Shown: piece after piece, positions 39,684 through 50,566 of the stretch
How positions within the stretch are numbered: the first letter of the stretch is position 1
How the letters are laid out: each line of letters starts with the position of its first letter
The notes under the pieces: generated by a model
Database searches by the model: none
Seen by the model: only the letters and a program-made list of their open reading frames with translations
Told to the model about the DNA's origin: nothing
Program-made: the position numbers and the translations under genes
NCBI GenBank assembly: GCA_030761205.1
Contig: JAULJL010000035.1
Span: 19,137,001 to 19,201,000 of the forward strand
Reading direction: 5' to 3'
DNA length: 64,000 nt
Origin: Fremontodendron californicum
Taxonomy: Eukaryota > Streptophyta > Magnoliopsida > Malvales > Malvaceae

Positions 39684-42600
39684 TTATGCTATCAGTGAGC
39701 TTTTTAACCCCCATGCAACATGCAAATCTCTATTAACAGTATCATCCTTTATGGTTTTCATCCCCCCTAGTCTATAGCTAACCTCCTCCTTGATTTTCTC
39801 AAGCATTTGCATACATTGCTGAGATTGTTTACCAAACCTGCGGTTATTCCTCTCCCTCCATACATGATATATGAGAGCATTCCAAGCAATTCGAAGCACT
39901 GTAGCAATAAGAGATTTACCCTTTAGCTTCCTCTTTGCCCATTGAAATTCAAAGTCCCAGCTTCTGATGACTCTATGAAGCTTACATAGGTGCAGAATCT
40001 CCCTCCATACTGCCTTAGAATACTCACACTCAAAGAATAAATTGTCTCGAGTCTCCATTTGTTGATTGCACATATCACAAGTTCCATTAAATTCCATTCC
40101 CCATTCCATCAATCGATCTTTTGTAGGGAGCTTGTTCTGAATTGTCATCCATGATATTTGGGAATGCCTTGGAATATGGTAGGCATACCATACCAATCTA
40201 TCCCAATCCACCTTTGGCTGCCTTGGCCTGATTTGCTGCCACACTTTAGCCACTGAAAACCTGTACCCAGGAAATTTCCAAACTAATCTTCCATTATTCT
40301 GATAGGTAAATTGAGCTGCTAATGGTCTCAATTGTAGGAGTTTCCTCCAAATCCAGCTACTTCCCTGGGTGATTGGGAACTGCCAGAATGAGGTGCCTTT
40401 TAGAACATAGTTGTGGATCCAAGCAATCCACCATGAACCTGCCTTAAAAAGCAATGTCCATATTATCTGCATTATGCTTGCCCTGTTCCAAGAACCTAGA
40501 TCCTTCAGGCCAAGTCCCCCTTCTGATCTTGGACAACAAATTTTCTGCCAGCTCACCCTTGCTCCTCTGGCTTCTGCATCTTTCCCTAACCAATAGAATC
40601 GAGAACAGAGTTGATTAATTCTAGAGAGCACTGCCTTAGGAAGAATAAAGATTCTACACCAATAGTTTTGTATATTGAACAAAACTGATTGAATAAGCTG
40701 AAATCTTCCAGCATAGGACAGAAACTTTGATGTCCAGTGAGTGATCCTAGCAGTAATCTTTGAGATAAGTGGGACACAGTCTTTTTCTGTCAGCTTCTTT
40801 GTTACTAAAGGAACCCCCAAATACCTCACTGGCAGCTCTCCTAGCTTGAAGCCTGTCACCCCCTGGATTTCCTGAAGCTGAGCTCTACTGATTCCAGAAA
40901 AATAAAGTTCACTTTTGGCACAGTTGAGCTGCAAACCAGAAAGTTTATAAAAACTTTCCAGGATATCCTGCACTCCTTGGATGGATTTCAGGTGCCCTTT
41001 AGTGAAAATCATCAAGTCATCAGCAAAACATAGGTGAGTGAGCCCAATCCTTTTGCACTTAGGATGGAAATCAAAGACTTTATGCTGTGCAGCAGCATCC
41101 AAAAGCTTAGAAAGTGCATTCATAGCAAGCACAAACATAGGGGGAGATAGGATCTCCTTGCCTTATACCCCTTTCTCCCTTAAAGTAGCCCACCAAGCCT
41201 CCATTAATTGATAGAGAGAACCTAGGACCAGTGATGCAACTCTTGATCCATGTTATAAATTCTGTTGGAAAATTCAAAGCTGCAAGAACCAGCAACATGA
41301 AGTCCCAGTCAAGTGTATCAAAAGCCTTTTGAAGGTCAACCTTTATAGCACTTCTAGGTGACAGAGTTTTCCTGGCATAGCCTCTTACTAACTCCTGTGC
41401 CATTAGGACATTATCTGAGATATTCCTTCCTTCCACAAAGGCACTTTGACTTTTGCTGATGATTGTTGGCAGGAATTTTTTGAGTCTTCTTGCCATCACA
41501 GATGTAATACTTTTGTAGACTACTGAACAACAGGAAATAGGCCTGTAGTCTTTAATACAAGTAGGATTTTGGTTTTTTGGCACTAGAGCTACAATTGTGG
41601 ATATAAAGCCTGCCAGCAAATCTCCTGTCTGGAAGAAATGAAGGCATCAATGTACTCTTCCCCTACTACTGTCCAAGCTTCCTTAAAGAAGTGAGATGTG
41701 AAACCATCTGGCCCTGGAGCCTTGTCCCCCTTGATGGCAAAAATGGACTCCTTGACTTCCTCCCTGGATATTGGCTTTGATAGTTCAAACATCTCTGCAT
41801 CCGAGAAGGAGAACTGCAAAAGTTCTCGTAGAAACTCCCTTGTACATCCCTCAACATTATAGTCCTTAGTGCCAATAAGTTTCTGGAAATGAGAGACTGC
41901 TGCCTGAGATATCTGTGAAAAGGTTTCAAGCCTATTTCCACTATCATCATACAAGACTCTCATTGTGCCCCTATTCTGCCTAGCTGCAACCATCTTGTGA
42001 AAGAATCCAGTATTCTGATCTCCTTCTTGAAGCCATTGAACCCTTGACTTCTGCCTGAAGTGACTCTCTTCAGCTTTCCTCAGTTCATTATACTCTTGAG
42101 CTAACATCCTTTCCTTTTCTACCAATTCATCAGAAGGATGGCTGAGTAGATCTACTTGGACCTCCTCTAACTCCTTCCTCTTAGTTGTAACCTTCTCAGA
42201 TATGCTACCATAATAAGCATGATTAAAGTTCTTTAATACTGACTTTAATCTCTTCATTTTGGTATGCAACCTGACCATGGGATTACCACCAGTAGGTACC
42301 CTCCAAGAGTTCTCAACAATGTGCATAAACTCTGGATGTCTGGTCCAATAGTTAAAAAACTTGAAAGGTTTAGGTGGAGAGGCACTCACCATATCAAGCT
42401 TTATGAATGCTGGGCTGTGATCAGAAATTTCTGGAGCAAGGAATTCTACATGAGACTCTGGAAATGCTGTGAGCCATTCTGCATTAATAAGCACTCTATC
42501 TAACTTCCTTGCCAGGAAACCTTCAATTTGCTTGTTAGACCATGTGAATCTAGGCCCTATGAATGTGTGATCAAAACAAGATAGAACTTGTAAGCAATCA

Positions 42601-43093
42601 GTAAAATCCCTTATATCAGTGCTAGGTGCTTGAGATCCATCATAACTTGAGCTTTCAGAGGGGTCAATGATAGTGTTGAAGTCTCCAGCTAGCATCCATG
42701 GAAGGTTAGACAGTGTGCTATTTAGATGAACTAAATGGCTCATAACCTTCTCCTTTCAATGCCCTCATTAGAAGCATAAATGGCAGAGAATAAAAACTTC
42801 TTGCCTGTGTAAGATATGCTACATGTAAGGCTTTGGTCCATTGAAGCAACCAGACTCAGCTGCACATGGCTTTGGTAAAGAAACCAGATTATTCCATTAT
42901 TGGCCTCAGAATAGTTATGGAACATGCTCCATCCTGGAAAACTTTTATCTAAAATCTGCTGCATATTCTGAAGCTTGACATGAGTCTCAATCAGACAGAC
43001 AATGTCAGCTCTTAGCTTTCTTATTCTACTAACTACATCTTTTTGTTTAAGGGAATGATTGAATCCCCTTACATTCCATATAAATAGATTCAT
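39684..43093 (-). pseudogene. LINE-1 ORF2: endonuclease and reverse transcriptase, frameshifted
   Basis: ATG at 43093 starts MNLFIWNVRGFNHSLKQKDV (apurinic-endonuclease-like domain). The frame shifts near 42740-42743, where a base is missing in RRLWSHL, near 41620-41640 after DAFI, and near 41138 just after the RT motif IRQGDPISPY. The remaining parts include SDHSPAFIKLD (endonuclease end), GPDGFTSHFF, KVDLQKAFDTLDW, FADDLMIF (RT catalytic box) and a C-terminal CDMCNQQMETRDNLFFEC zinc-ribbon region (zf-RVT). The order matches LINE-2 ORF2 throughout. Confidence 0.9.
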
Positions 43094-43904
43094 TAGGATT
43101 GGTTAGGCAAGGAACTTCCTGAGGTAGTGGGATTTACCTTTGCACTGGTCCTTTTTCCTTTGTCAATAGGCCCTCTCCTCTTTGTCTTCAGATTCTTCAT
43201 AAGATCTGCTACTCCAGCAGAAGCTGCTCTTGGTTTCCTAGGAGAGTGCTATGTCCTGTTTTCATCTTCAGTAACTGCCCTTGTATCATTCCTGATCTCA
43301 GGCTCAATTTCTTCCCTATCCTCTTCCTCAACTACTTCTTCCAAAATGGCATATCGATTGAGAGAACTTGCCTTCCTGGTTTCAATATTTGTTTTCTGGT
43401 TTGGCATCATAACTTCCTTATTGATGAAGCTTGACATCATATTTTGATTCTTGGGGCTTACTAATGAAGTTCCAGCATCACATTCAGCTCTTTTGCCATT
43501 CTCCTCAATAATTTCCTCTGCTATACATTCTTCCTGTCCTTGCTTCTTTTCCTTTGGCCTCCAAACCTTTTCTACAGCATTAACAGTCTTAGATGGGCAA
43601 GCTTTATCCAAATGGCCAAAAATCTTACAGTTTGAGCACCTTTGTGGCAGCCAAGGAGCTTCAACTGTTATGGACGCAATGGATCCATTCTCCAACACAA
43701 CATCTATAGTGCTTGGAATGACAGTTGTGGCTGCAACTTCAATACACACTTTGGCATAGGTCAATCTCTGCTGGCTGGATGTTATTCTGTCCATGTAGAG
43801 AGGAGTGCCCAGCGCACTTGCTATATAGCTCAATCCTGTTCTTGTATAAAGCTCCAATGGAACTCGACCTAAATGTATCCAAATAGGGAGTTTTTCCATA
43901 CTGA
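43089..43904 (-). pseudogene. LINE-1 ORF1: DUF4283/zinc-knuckle protein, partial
   Basis: This is the remaining part of a plant L1 ORF1: MEKLPIWIHLGRVPLELYTR (DUF4283), then a zinc knuckle CSNCKIFGHLDKAC, then a charged linker. An in-frame TAG (43249-43251) follows ENRT; the frame then continues (RKPRAASAGVADLMKNL) to a TAA that overlaps the ORF2 ATG as TAATG. Upstream of 43904 the open frame continues into RLK flank DNA and is not LINE sequence. Confidence 0.85.
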
Positions 43905-43914
43905 AAATACTTTT

Positions 43915-44060
43915 CCAGTTTTCCTCCACTTCTATATTTCTTTTCACTTTTATTATTGTTGGAGTTGAGTGAAAATTTAAGCGACCCCACCACAAGGCAT
44001 TCAATTGGTCAGTGGTTGTGGAAGTCTGCAAATTGGAAGATGCTGTAATCGGGGAATTTC
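43915..44060 (-). promoter_or_regulatory. RLK 5' flank piece, right of LINE-1
   Basis: TCTATATTTCTTTTCACTTT and GTGGTTGTGGAAGTCTGCAA match 37911-38015 and, more distantly, 61740-61850. This is orphan promoter DNA of a lost RLK copy. Confidence 0.6.
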
Positions 44061-44158
44061 CCCCATCAGCTCCTTCCAGTGAGCTTCCAAAAAGCTTGTG
44101 AATAGCATGATTCTATATATTTTTTTCACTTTTATTATCAATTCATTTTTTACGATGA

Positions 44159-44568
44159 TTAAAAAATCAGATCGGATCGATCAATCAAATTGATTGAATC
44201 GAAAATCGATGGCCCATTCGGTTCAACGAGTATATTAGAACCGAATTTTTACTAAATCGGTTAAAAACAAGTAAAAAAGGGGATTGAACTGATAAAAAAA
44301 CCGATTTTATATGTATTTTTTATTTTTTTTTAAATTTTTATTAGTAATTAATGAGATTTGAAGTTTTAATCTTTTAATATTATATTAAAGATCATATCAT
44401 TAAGCCAAATACATATTTTTATTAATTATTAATTATATTTAATATTTATTTAATATAACTTAGTGTTTAAATATTAAAAAGAAAAGGGTTTATCAAACCG
44501 GTCGATTCAACCGGTTGGATCGAAAATCAAAAGTCTGACCGGTTTAATTTTCGATCCGATTTTTTTAA
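44159..44568. mobile_element. MITE-like element
   Basis: The left end TTAAAAAATCAGATCGGATCG and the right end CGATCCGATTTTTTTAA form imperfect terminal inverted repeats, and subterminal motifs (TTGAATCGAAAATCGAT, CGGTT, AACCGG) recur in inverted order. The 410-bp size and lack of coding capacity fit a miniature inverted-repeat element. A target duplication is not clear, so the superfamily is unassigned. Confidence 0.55.
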
Positions 44569-46423
44569 CATTGATTTTTTGAGTTTTTTTTTTTTTCCCA
44601 TCTTAATACTCTTTTGAATATGAATACTAACAAATACTTATATCACAATCTTTGAAATACAAAAATATATTGATAAATATGTATTAAAACTAATTCTTGA
44701 TTATTGTAGCGGTGGTAAATAGTATCCTAATTCCTAATCAATGTTAATTTTTTTGGAATCAAAAGTCACAAATGAAAGAGTGACTCAGTCAACTCGTGTA
44801 AAGACAAACGTTCTAATTGAACAAGTAGCAAAGTTCAGTGAAATTCATTATCAGACATAGAATCTGCTTTTAACATGGTTTCTTAGCTGGATCTCACTTC
44901 TCTGAGAAATCTTTAATTTTCTGTTTCTGATCAATAGTTTAGACAATGATTTTTGGCAAAGAAAGTTACCATTCAAATAAATTTTTATTATAGGTGCTTC
45001 AAATATAAACTCTCTTTTATAATTTTATATAGATAAATTTAATAAGTTTTCAATTTATACTCACTAAAAATGGGATATTGATAAAACTTTATTTTTTCTA
45101 ATTGTAAATAAATAGTATATGTACTCTCCTAAAAAAATAAACTGAAGAAAATTATTGCTTCGGCAAAATAAAATGAAAACTTGTTTCCCATGCGTTTACT
45201 TTCATTGTTGGTATTAATTGGAAGTCTTTAAGGGACTTTGTAGGACTTGGCCAAAGGAACAAAGAATTGGGGAATCTGACCTGAAAATGGCAATGGGAAA
45301 TGGAAAATGAAGAAATGGGTCTACTGCATTTGAGTGAACTAATTTTTTTTTTTTTTTTTTTGAAATTCAAACACATGAGACTATTAATTTCAACACACTT
45401 ACTTCTCTTCTAGTATCGAGCTTGTGCTTTGTTTGGACTAGTGAGTAAGTGATTTTGCCAATTGGCCAAATTCCATTTTTACAACCCTCATCTTATTTTT
45501 ATTTTATTTTTTTACAAATGAGATGCAATTTGAGTAAAAAAAGAAGTTGCAAATGCTGAAATTTGAATTTCAGACCTGCTAAATGTTATCTTTTAAAAGT
45601 GATTGCATAACCAATTGAGTTAAACTCGTATTCTACAACTCTCATTCTTGAGCTTCATAATTGGTCAACAACCAAGAAAAATCGAGTCAATCAACTAAGT
45701 GTAAGACAAATGTTCTGATTGAACTTAAGTAGCAATATTTAAAGAAATTGATCAGACATGAAACCAGCTGGATCCCCACTTTTTTAAGAAATCTTTTATT
45801 CCCTGTTTCTGATTAATAGTTTAGACAATGATTTTTCGCAAGTTACCATTCAAAGTGGGAGTCATCGGGTCATTTCTTTTTGATCAATCAGATATCTTCA
45901 AAGAGTAACTACCTTTGCCAAACCATAGCTAAAGTTAAAAAGAGCTTTATATTTCAGATGATTCTGCTTCTTTTTCTTAAACTAATCCATAGAAGAATTA
46001 AGAAGATTATCATTGGATTCATGGAAAAAAAAAAAACTTAATACTTGAAAGTTCAATTACTGCAGATGGTAAAAGTGTTTGAGTGGAGAGTTACTTGGAA
46101 ATTAGATCCCAAATTCCTATGAAATATCAGGGGAAAAAAAAAGAGAGGAAAAACTAAGGGTTGGAAATTAAGAAGAAATGAACACAATAAAGAGCAGCTG
46201 CAAAATGTGTTATAGAACAGCATATTAGCATTAATTATACAGCACAATATTCTAATTTGATGATGCACAAAGAAAAGTGATTTATGTTTAATACAGATTA
46301 CAACACCCTTATTTTAGGCAATACTCCATATTTATTTTCTTTTCTCAAAGTTGAGTGCTCTTAGTAGAAATTGAGAATCCTGCAAATACCAGATAGAATG
46401 TAAATAAAAGAGAATAGCCTCTC
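44569..46423. other. RLK flanking DNA with internal duplications
   Basis: There is no gene. 44631-44850 is repeated at 46655-46869; 44800-44940 is repeated in altered form at 45685-45840; 45955-46415 is a copy of the RLK 3' flank at 28850-29310. The region is a patchwork of upstream and downstream flanks of lost RLK units. Confidence 0.65.
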
Positions 46424-46640
46424 TGATGTCTGCGACCGCATGTAACACCATACCATTGGCAGAAGTGAATAGAACTATTTCAAGATTGCATAACCTTGAG
46501 CTGATCACCTGTTATCTTGGCTTTGAACCGGAGTAAAGCTTGTTGATCTGTGTCATTTCCACCAACTAGAGGGATTACTAAACCAAGCAAGTGCAAGTTG
46601 AAGCATGAGAGAAGAATTATAACTTCAATGTAAATAAGTA
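46424..46640 (-). pseudogene. RLK-E: N-terminal remnant joined to RLK 3' flank
   Basis: The minus strand keeps part of an RLK N-terminus: a hydrophobic signal-peptide core (EVIILLSCF), a T-D-Q-Q-A-L cap, and CGRRHQR at its end. At 46424 this runs directly into RLK 3'-flank sequence with no LRRs, membrane helix or kinase between. About 3 kb of gene body has therefore been deleted. Confidence 0.8.
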
Positions 46641-46654
46641 TTTCCACCAACAAA

Positions 46655-46869
46655 TACTTATCTCACAATCTTTGACATACAGAATATATTGATAAATATG
46701 TATTAAAACTAGTTCATGATTATTGTAGTGGTAGTATTAGTATCCTAATTCCTAATCAATGTTATTTTATTTTTTTTGAATCAAAAGTCACAAATGAAAG
46801 AATGATTCAGTCAACCTGTGTAAAGACAAACGTTCTAATTGAACAAGTAGCAAAAATTCAGAGAAATTA
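46655..46869. repeat. Duplicate of 44631-44850
   Basis: The stretch with CAAATACTTATCTCACAATC, ATTGATAAATATGTATTAAA and GACAAACGTTCTAATTGAAC repeats the left copy with scattered changes. It ends near 46869, after which the Copia-4 region begins. Confidence 0.85.
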
Positions 46870-47068
46870 ATTAGTACAAATTAATTAGTGTCTAAGCTAA
46901 CTAAAATTAGAAACTTCACAATGGACAAAAAGTAAATTGTCCATTGATAAACGCTCATGCCGTGTCTGATGGGCAGAAACCGAACTTACCGAAAAATCGA
47001 GAAAACACAATGGGTAGTTCTTTCTCTCCCAATTAACAGGATCTGTAAATATGGTACTAAATTGCACA

Positions 47069-47070
<2 letters not shown>

Positions 47071-47112
<42 letters not shown>
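47071..47112. repeat. (TA)n microsatellite
   Basis: About 21 TA units in a perfect run. It lies at or near the end of the Copia-4 LTR and hides the exact boundary. Frames containing repeated YIYIYI or IYIYIY residues are an artefact of this run. Confidence 0.95.
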
Positions 47113-47113
<1 letters not shown>

Positions 47114-47114
<1 letters not shown>

Positions 47115-47687
47115 TCCAGCAACACAAATTCAACCAAGGATAATCACAAACAACCAATCACACGAGACACACAATTTTTACGTGGAAAACCCCTTTAAAT
47201 CAAAGGGTAAAAACCACGGGACTTAAGAGTCCAGTCAAAATCTCCACTATAATGAGAGTGTGTTTACAATATCACAATAATTCAGCTAACACAATGAGTA
47301 CACAACTCTAACTTAGCTATCAACAAGTGATATTATAATCAAAGAGAGAAAGTTGAGAAATCACCCCAAAAACGTGACTACTATTCGGACACAAAGCAGA
47401 ACGTTATAGTGTTCAGATGGAAATTCTCACCGTACACAATCAGCATCTACGTATCCTATAGCCACTTCCAGAAAATCAAGAAGATCGGACCACGGATGAA
47501 CCTCCGATCGACGACTTGATCAGAACTGTGCAACTCACTCTTTCTCCTTCTCTGCCGCCACACTCCCCTTTTTCTTATTTCTTTTGTTTCTGACTCTCTT
47601 CTAGCCTAAACACAAAAGCCCCCTCAATTAAAAGGGCTAAGGGCAGGAAAGGTATTTCCTCCACATAGGAGGGACCCATGCCCAACA
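47114..47687 (-). repeat. Copia-4 3' LTR (outer end uncertain)
   Basis: The inner end CCCAACA at 47681-47687 is clear from the adjoining purine tract. The motif TTTTTACGTGGAAAACCCC near 47174-47192 corresponds to TTTTACGTGGTTCGG in Copia-1, which lies about 95 bp from that LTR's end. This suggests the outer end is close to the TA run. Confidence 0.6.
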
Positions 47688-47703
47688 AATCTCCCCCTCC
47701 CGA

Positions 47704-49980
47704 CTATGTGGAGGTGTTCGCCATCCCGGCGATCAAACAACATATTTCAAACTTTTCTCTTGGTAAGGCTTTAGTCAACATATCAGCACCATTATCATCA
47801 GTATGAATTTTCTCAAGTTCTAACAATTTAACATCGAGAACATCTCGTATCCAATGATACCTTACATCGATATGTTTAGACCTAGCATGAAAGGTTGAAT
47901 TCTTACCAAGATGAATAGCGCTTTGACTATCACAAAATAAAACATACCTCTCTTGGGTAAAGCCCCGTTCTTGCATAAATCTCTTCATCCAAAGCAACTC
48001 CTTGCACGCTTCGGTCACTGCAATGAACTCTGACTCAGTAGTGGACAATGCAACACATTTTTGCAATCTGGATTGCCAAGCCACAACTCCCCCTGCAGAA
48101 GTAATTAAGTAACCCGAAGTGGACTTTCTGGAGTCAATGTCTCCAGCCATATCAGAATCTGTATAACCAACTAGAACAGGTTTCTCATTGCCGAAGCAAA
48201 GTTTCAAGTTGGAAGTACCCCGAAGATATCTCATAATCCACTTCATTGCATTCCAATGCTCTCTGCCTGGATTAGAAAGAAACCGACTGACGGTGCCAAC
48301 AGAATGAGCTAAGTCAGGTCTTGTGCATACCATTGCATACATCAAACTACCCACGGCTGAAGCATAAGGAACCTTCTGCATGTCTTCCTTCTCTTCTCTT
48401 GTGGAAGGACTCTGCTTGACACTCAATCTAAAGTGTGTAGCAAGAGGAGTGCTCACCACTTTAGCTTTATCCATACTAAACCTTTGAAGTACCTTTTCAA
48501 TGTACTTCTCTTGTGATAACCACAATTTCTTGGCATTTCTATCACGTGTAATCCTTATGCCAAGAATTTGCTTTGCTGGCCTCAAGTCCTTCATCGCAAA
48601 GGATTTACTCAACTTTTGCTTCAACATATTAATCTTAGAAGCATTACGACCAACAATAAGCATATCATCAACATAGAGCAACAAAATAATAAAATCATCA
48701 CCAGAGAATTTCTTGACAAAAACACAATGATCAGAAGTAGTCTTCTTGTAGCCATGCTCCCCCATAACAGACTCAAACTTCTTGTACCATTGCCTCGGAG
48801 CTTGCTTCAAACCATACAAGCTCTTCTTTAATTTGCACACATAGTCCTCTTTTCCTTGTGCAATGAAACCCTCTGGTTGCTCCATGTAAAGCTCTTCTTC
48901 TAAATCACCATGAAAAAAAGCAGTTTTCACATCCATTTGCTCGACTTCCAAGTCATAATAGGATGCCAAACTCAATATAGATCTGATAGAGGACATTTTT
49001 ACAACTGGAGAGAATATTTCCTCAAAATCAATCCCCTTTTTCTGACTGAAACCCTTGACGACCAATCTAGCTTTGTATCGTGGAGTTGAAGAATTCTCTT
49101 CTTGCTTCAACCTGTAAACCCACCGATTTTTCAAAGCTCTTTTACCCTTAGGCAATTTCACCAGCTCAAACGTATGGTTGTCATGTAAATATTTAAGCTC
49201 ATCTTTCATAGCATCAACCCACTGATCTTTGCATTCACTCCCCATAGCCTCTTCATAACACTCCGGTTCTTCCCCATCAGTTAAAAGAACATACTGATCA
49301 GAAGAATACCTCACAGAAGGCTGTCGATCTCTAGTAGACCTCCGAAGTGGAACTGCTGGTGGAGATATAGGTCCTTGGTGTTGATCATTCACAACACTAT
49401 CCATGGGAGCATCAAAATCACCCATACCCTGCTGGTCATCATGGACATCTTCTTGCATGCCATCCTCAACTGGATTTGGCGGAGGGGTTAGAGGAATTGG
49501 ATCCATGGCGGTCAAGTCATCACTATTCTGTGGATCGGTTTTCTCCGCCTTGTCAATGTCATCAATGGTCTGATCCTCAATGAAAACAACATCTTTGCTT
49601 CTAACAAGCTTCTTTTCAACTGGGTCATATAACCTGTACCCAAATTCATCTTGACCATAACCAACAAAGATACATTGACGAGTCTTGGCATCTAACTTTG
49701 ACCTCTCATCCTTTGGAACATGTACAAAAGCCTTGCAACCGAACACACGCAGGTGATCATATGACATATCCTTACCAAACCAAACTTTGTCTGGAACATC
49801 ACCTTGCAAAGGAACACTTGGAGACAAATTAATCACATGTGCCACTGTATACAAAGCTTCACCCGAAAAAGATCTAGGTAACTTTGCATCTGAAAGCAAA
49901 CATCTGACTCTCTCAATCAATGTTCTGTTCATTCTTTCGGCTAAGCCATTCAACTGTGGTGTCTTAGGAGGTGTCTTCAC
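47704..49980 (-). pseudogene. Copia-4 integrase (end), RT and RNase H
   Basis: A 758-codon open frame starts within the integrase (TPQLNGLAERMNRTLIERV, holding the catalytic Glu), continues through the DVVFIEDQT linker to RT (LLYVDDMLIVG) and RNase H (YTDSDMAGDIDSRKSTSGY), and ends IHTDDNGADMLTKALPREKF. No stop interrupts it, so the truncation is probably not very old. The first two integrase Asp residues are on the missing part. Its first codons overlap the breakpoint with RLK-C. Confidence 0.9.
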
Positions 49981-49981
49981 T

Positions 49982-50313
49982 CATGTCTATCCGCTCACTT
50001 GGTGATTCAGCAGAACAAGTGAGTCCTATTTCAAATATTGAATTCAAGTATTGAAGATGTCTGTAATTTCCCAGGTTATTTTCATTGAGAGTGTTGCCCG
50101 CCATTGTTCCACGCCTGACTCTCTCTTGAAGAAGAATGGGATCTATAATCTCAATCACTTGTTCTGGCAAAGCTGCCACCACAAAGTTGTGAATGCTGAA
50201 ACCTTCTTTGAACATTTCATGAGTCGGCCTTTTCCCCGTAAAAATCTCTAGCAAGAGGATGCCATAGCTATACACATCACCTTTTGTTGACAGCTCGCTT
50301 CCCATGCCATATT
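49982..50313 (-). pseudogene. RLK-C exon 2: kinase C-lobe, truncated by Copia-4
   Basis: The acceptor ATTGTAG|AATATGG at 50313 starts EYGMGSELSTKGDVYSYGIL and continues to GLTCSAESPSERIDMS. At about 49982 it stops matching RLK-B and becomes Copia-4 integrase. The last 35 or so residues of the kinase C-lobe and tail (the VVTKLCSIRDKLHPTR region) are gone. Confidence 0.9.
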
Positions 50314-50566
50314 CTACAATTAATTCATCACAATTTATATATAGCAATAATTGCAGAAGAGATCCCTTGAAAAATATATAAAGATAGCCTCTCACATCCA
50401 AGCTCTAAATATGCGAAATTACATTCTGATCTAAAGTAATGTTGTCTTTTCTTGTTTAGCAAAAACTGCTTCGAGATTATATGTTTTGCTTTTGAATTAT
50501 GTTGCTAAGAGAAAAGTATATAAAGAATGATTATTAAAATGGAAGAAATGAATAAAGTATACTTAC

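Larger units (their letters stand above)
39557..43904 (-). mobile_element. LINE-1: 5'-truncated L1-type LINE
   Basis: A 4.35-kb L1-type element on the minus strand ends in a short A-tail (T-run 39557-39564), preceded by the hairpin GGATAA...TTATCC, the same 3' end as LINE-2. The duplication AAATACTTTT lies at 39547-39556 and 43905-43914. It is truncated within ORF1 at the MEKLPIW motif. ORF1 has an in-frame stop and ORF2 has at least three frameshifts. It sits in copied RLK promoter DNA. A few extra bases lie between the right duplication and that DNA. Confidence 0.88.
47114..49980 (-). mobile_element. Copia-4: truncated Ty1/Copia element
   Basis: The 3' LTR begins (minus) TGTTGGGCATGGG at 47687 and has a purine tract GGGAGGGGGAGA beside it. 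Its outer end is unresolved at the TA run (about 46889-47113). Pol runs from 47704 to 49980, where it stops abruptly in the integrase and is joined directly to RLK-C kinase sequence. There is no 5' LTR, gag, protease or primer site. No target duplication can exist in this state, so the right end is a deletion or rearrangement breakpoint. Confidence 0.85.

Noticed and set aside
46897..47226. Frames with YIYIYI repeats on both strands
   Set aside because: They are translations of the (TA)n microsatellite.
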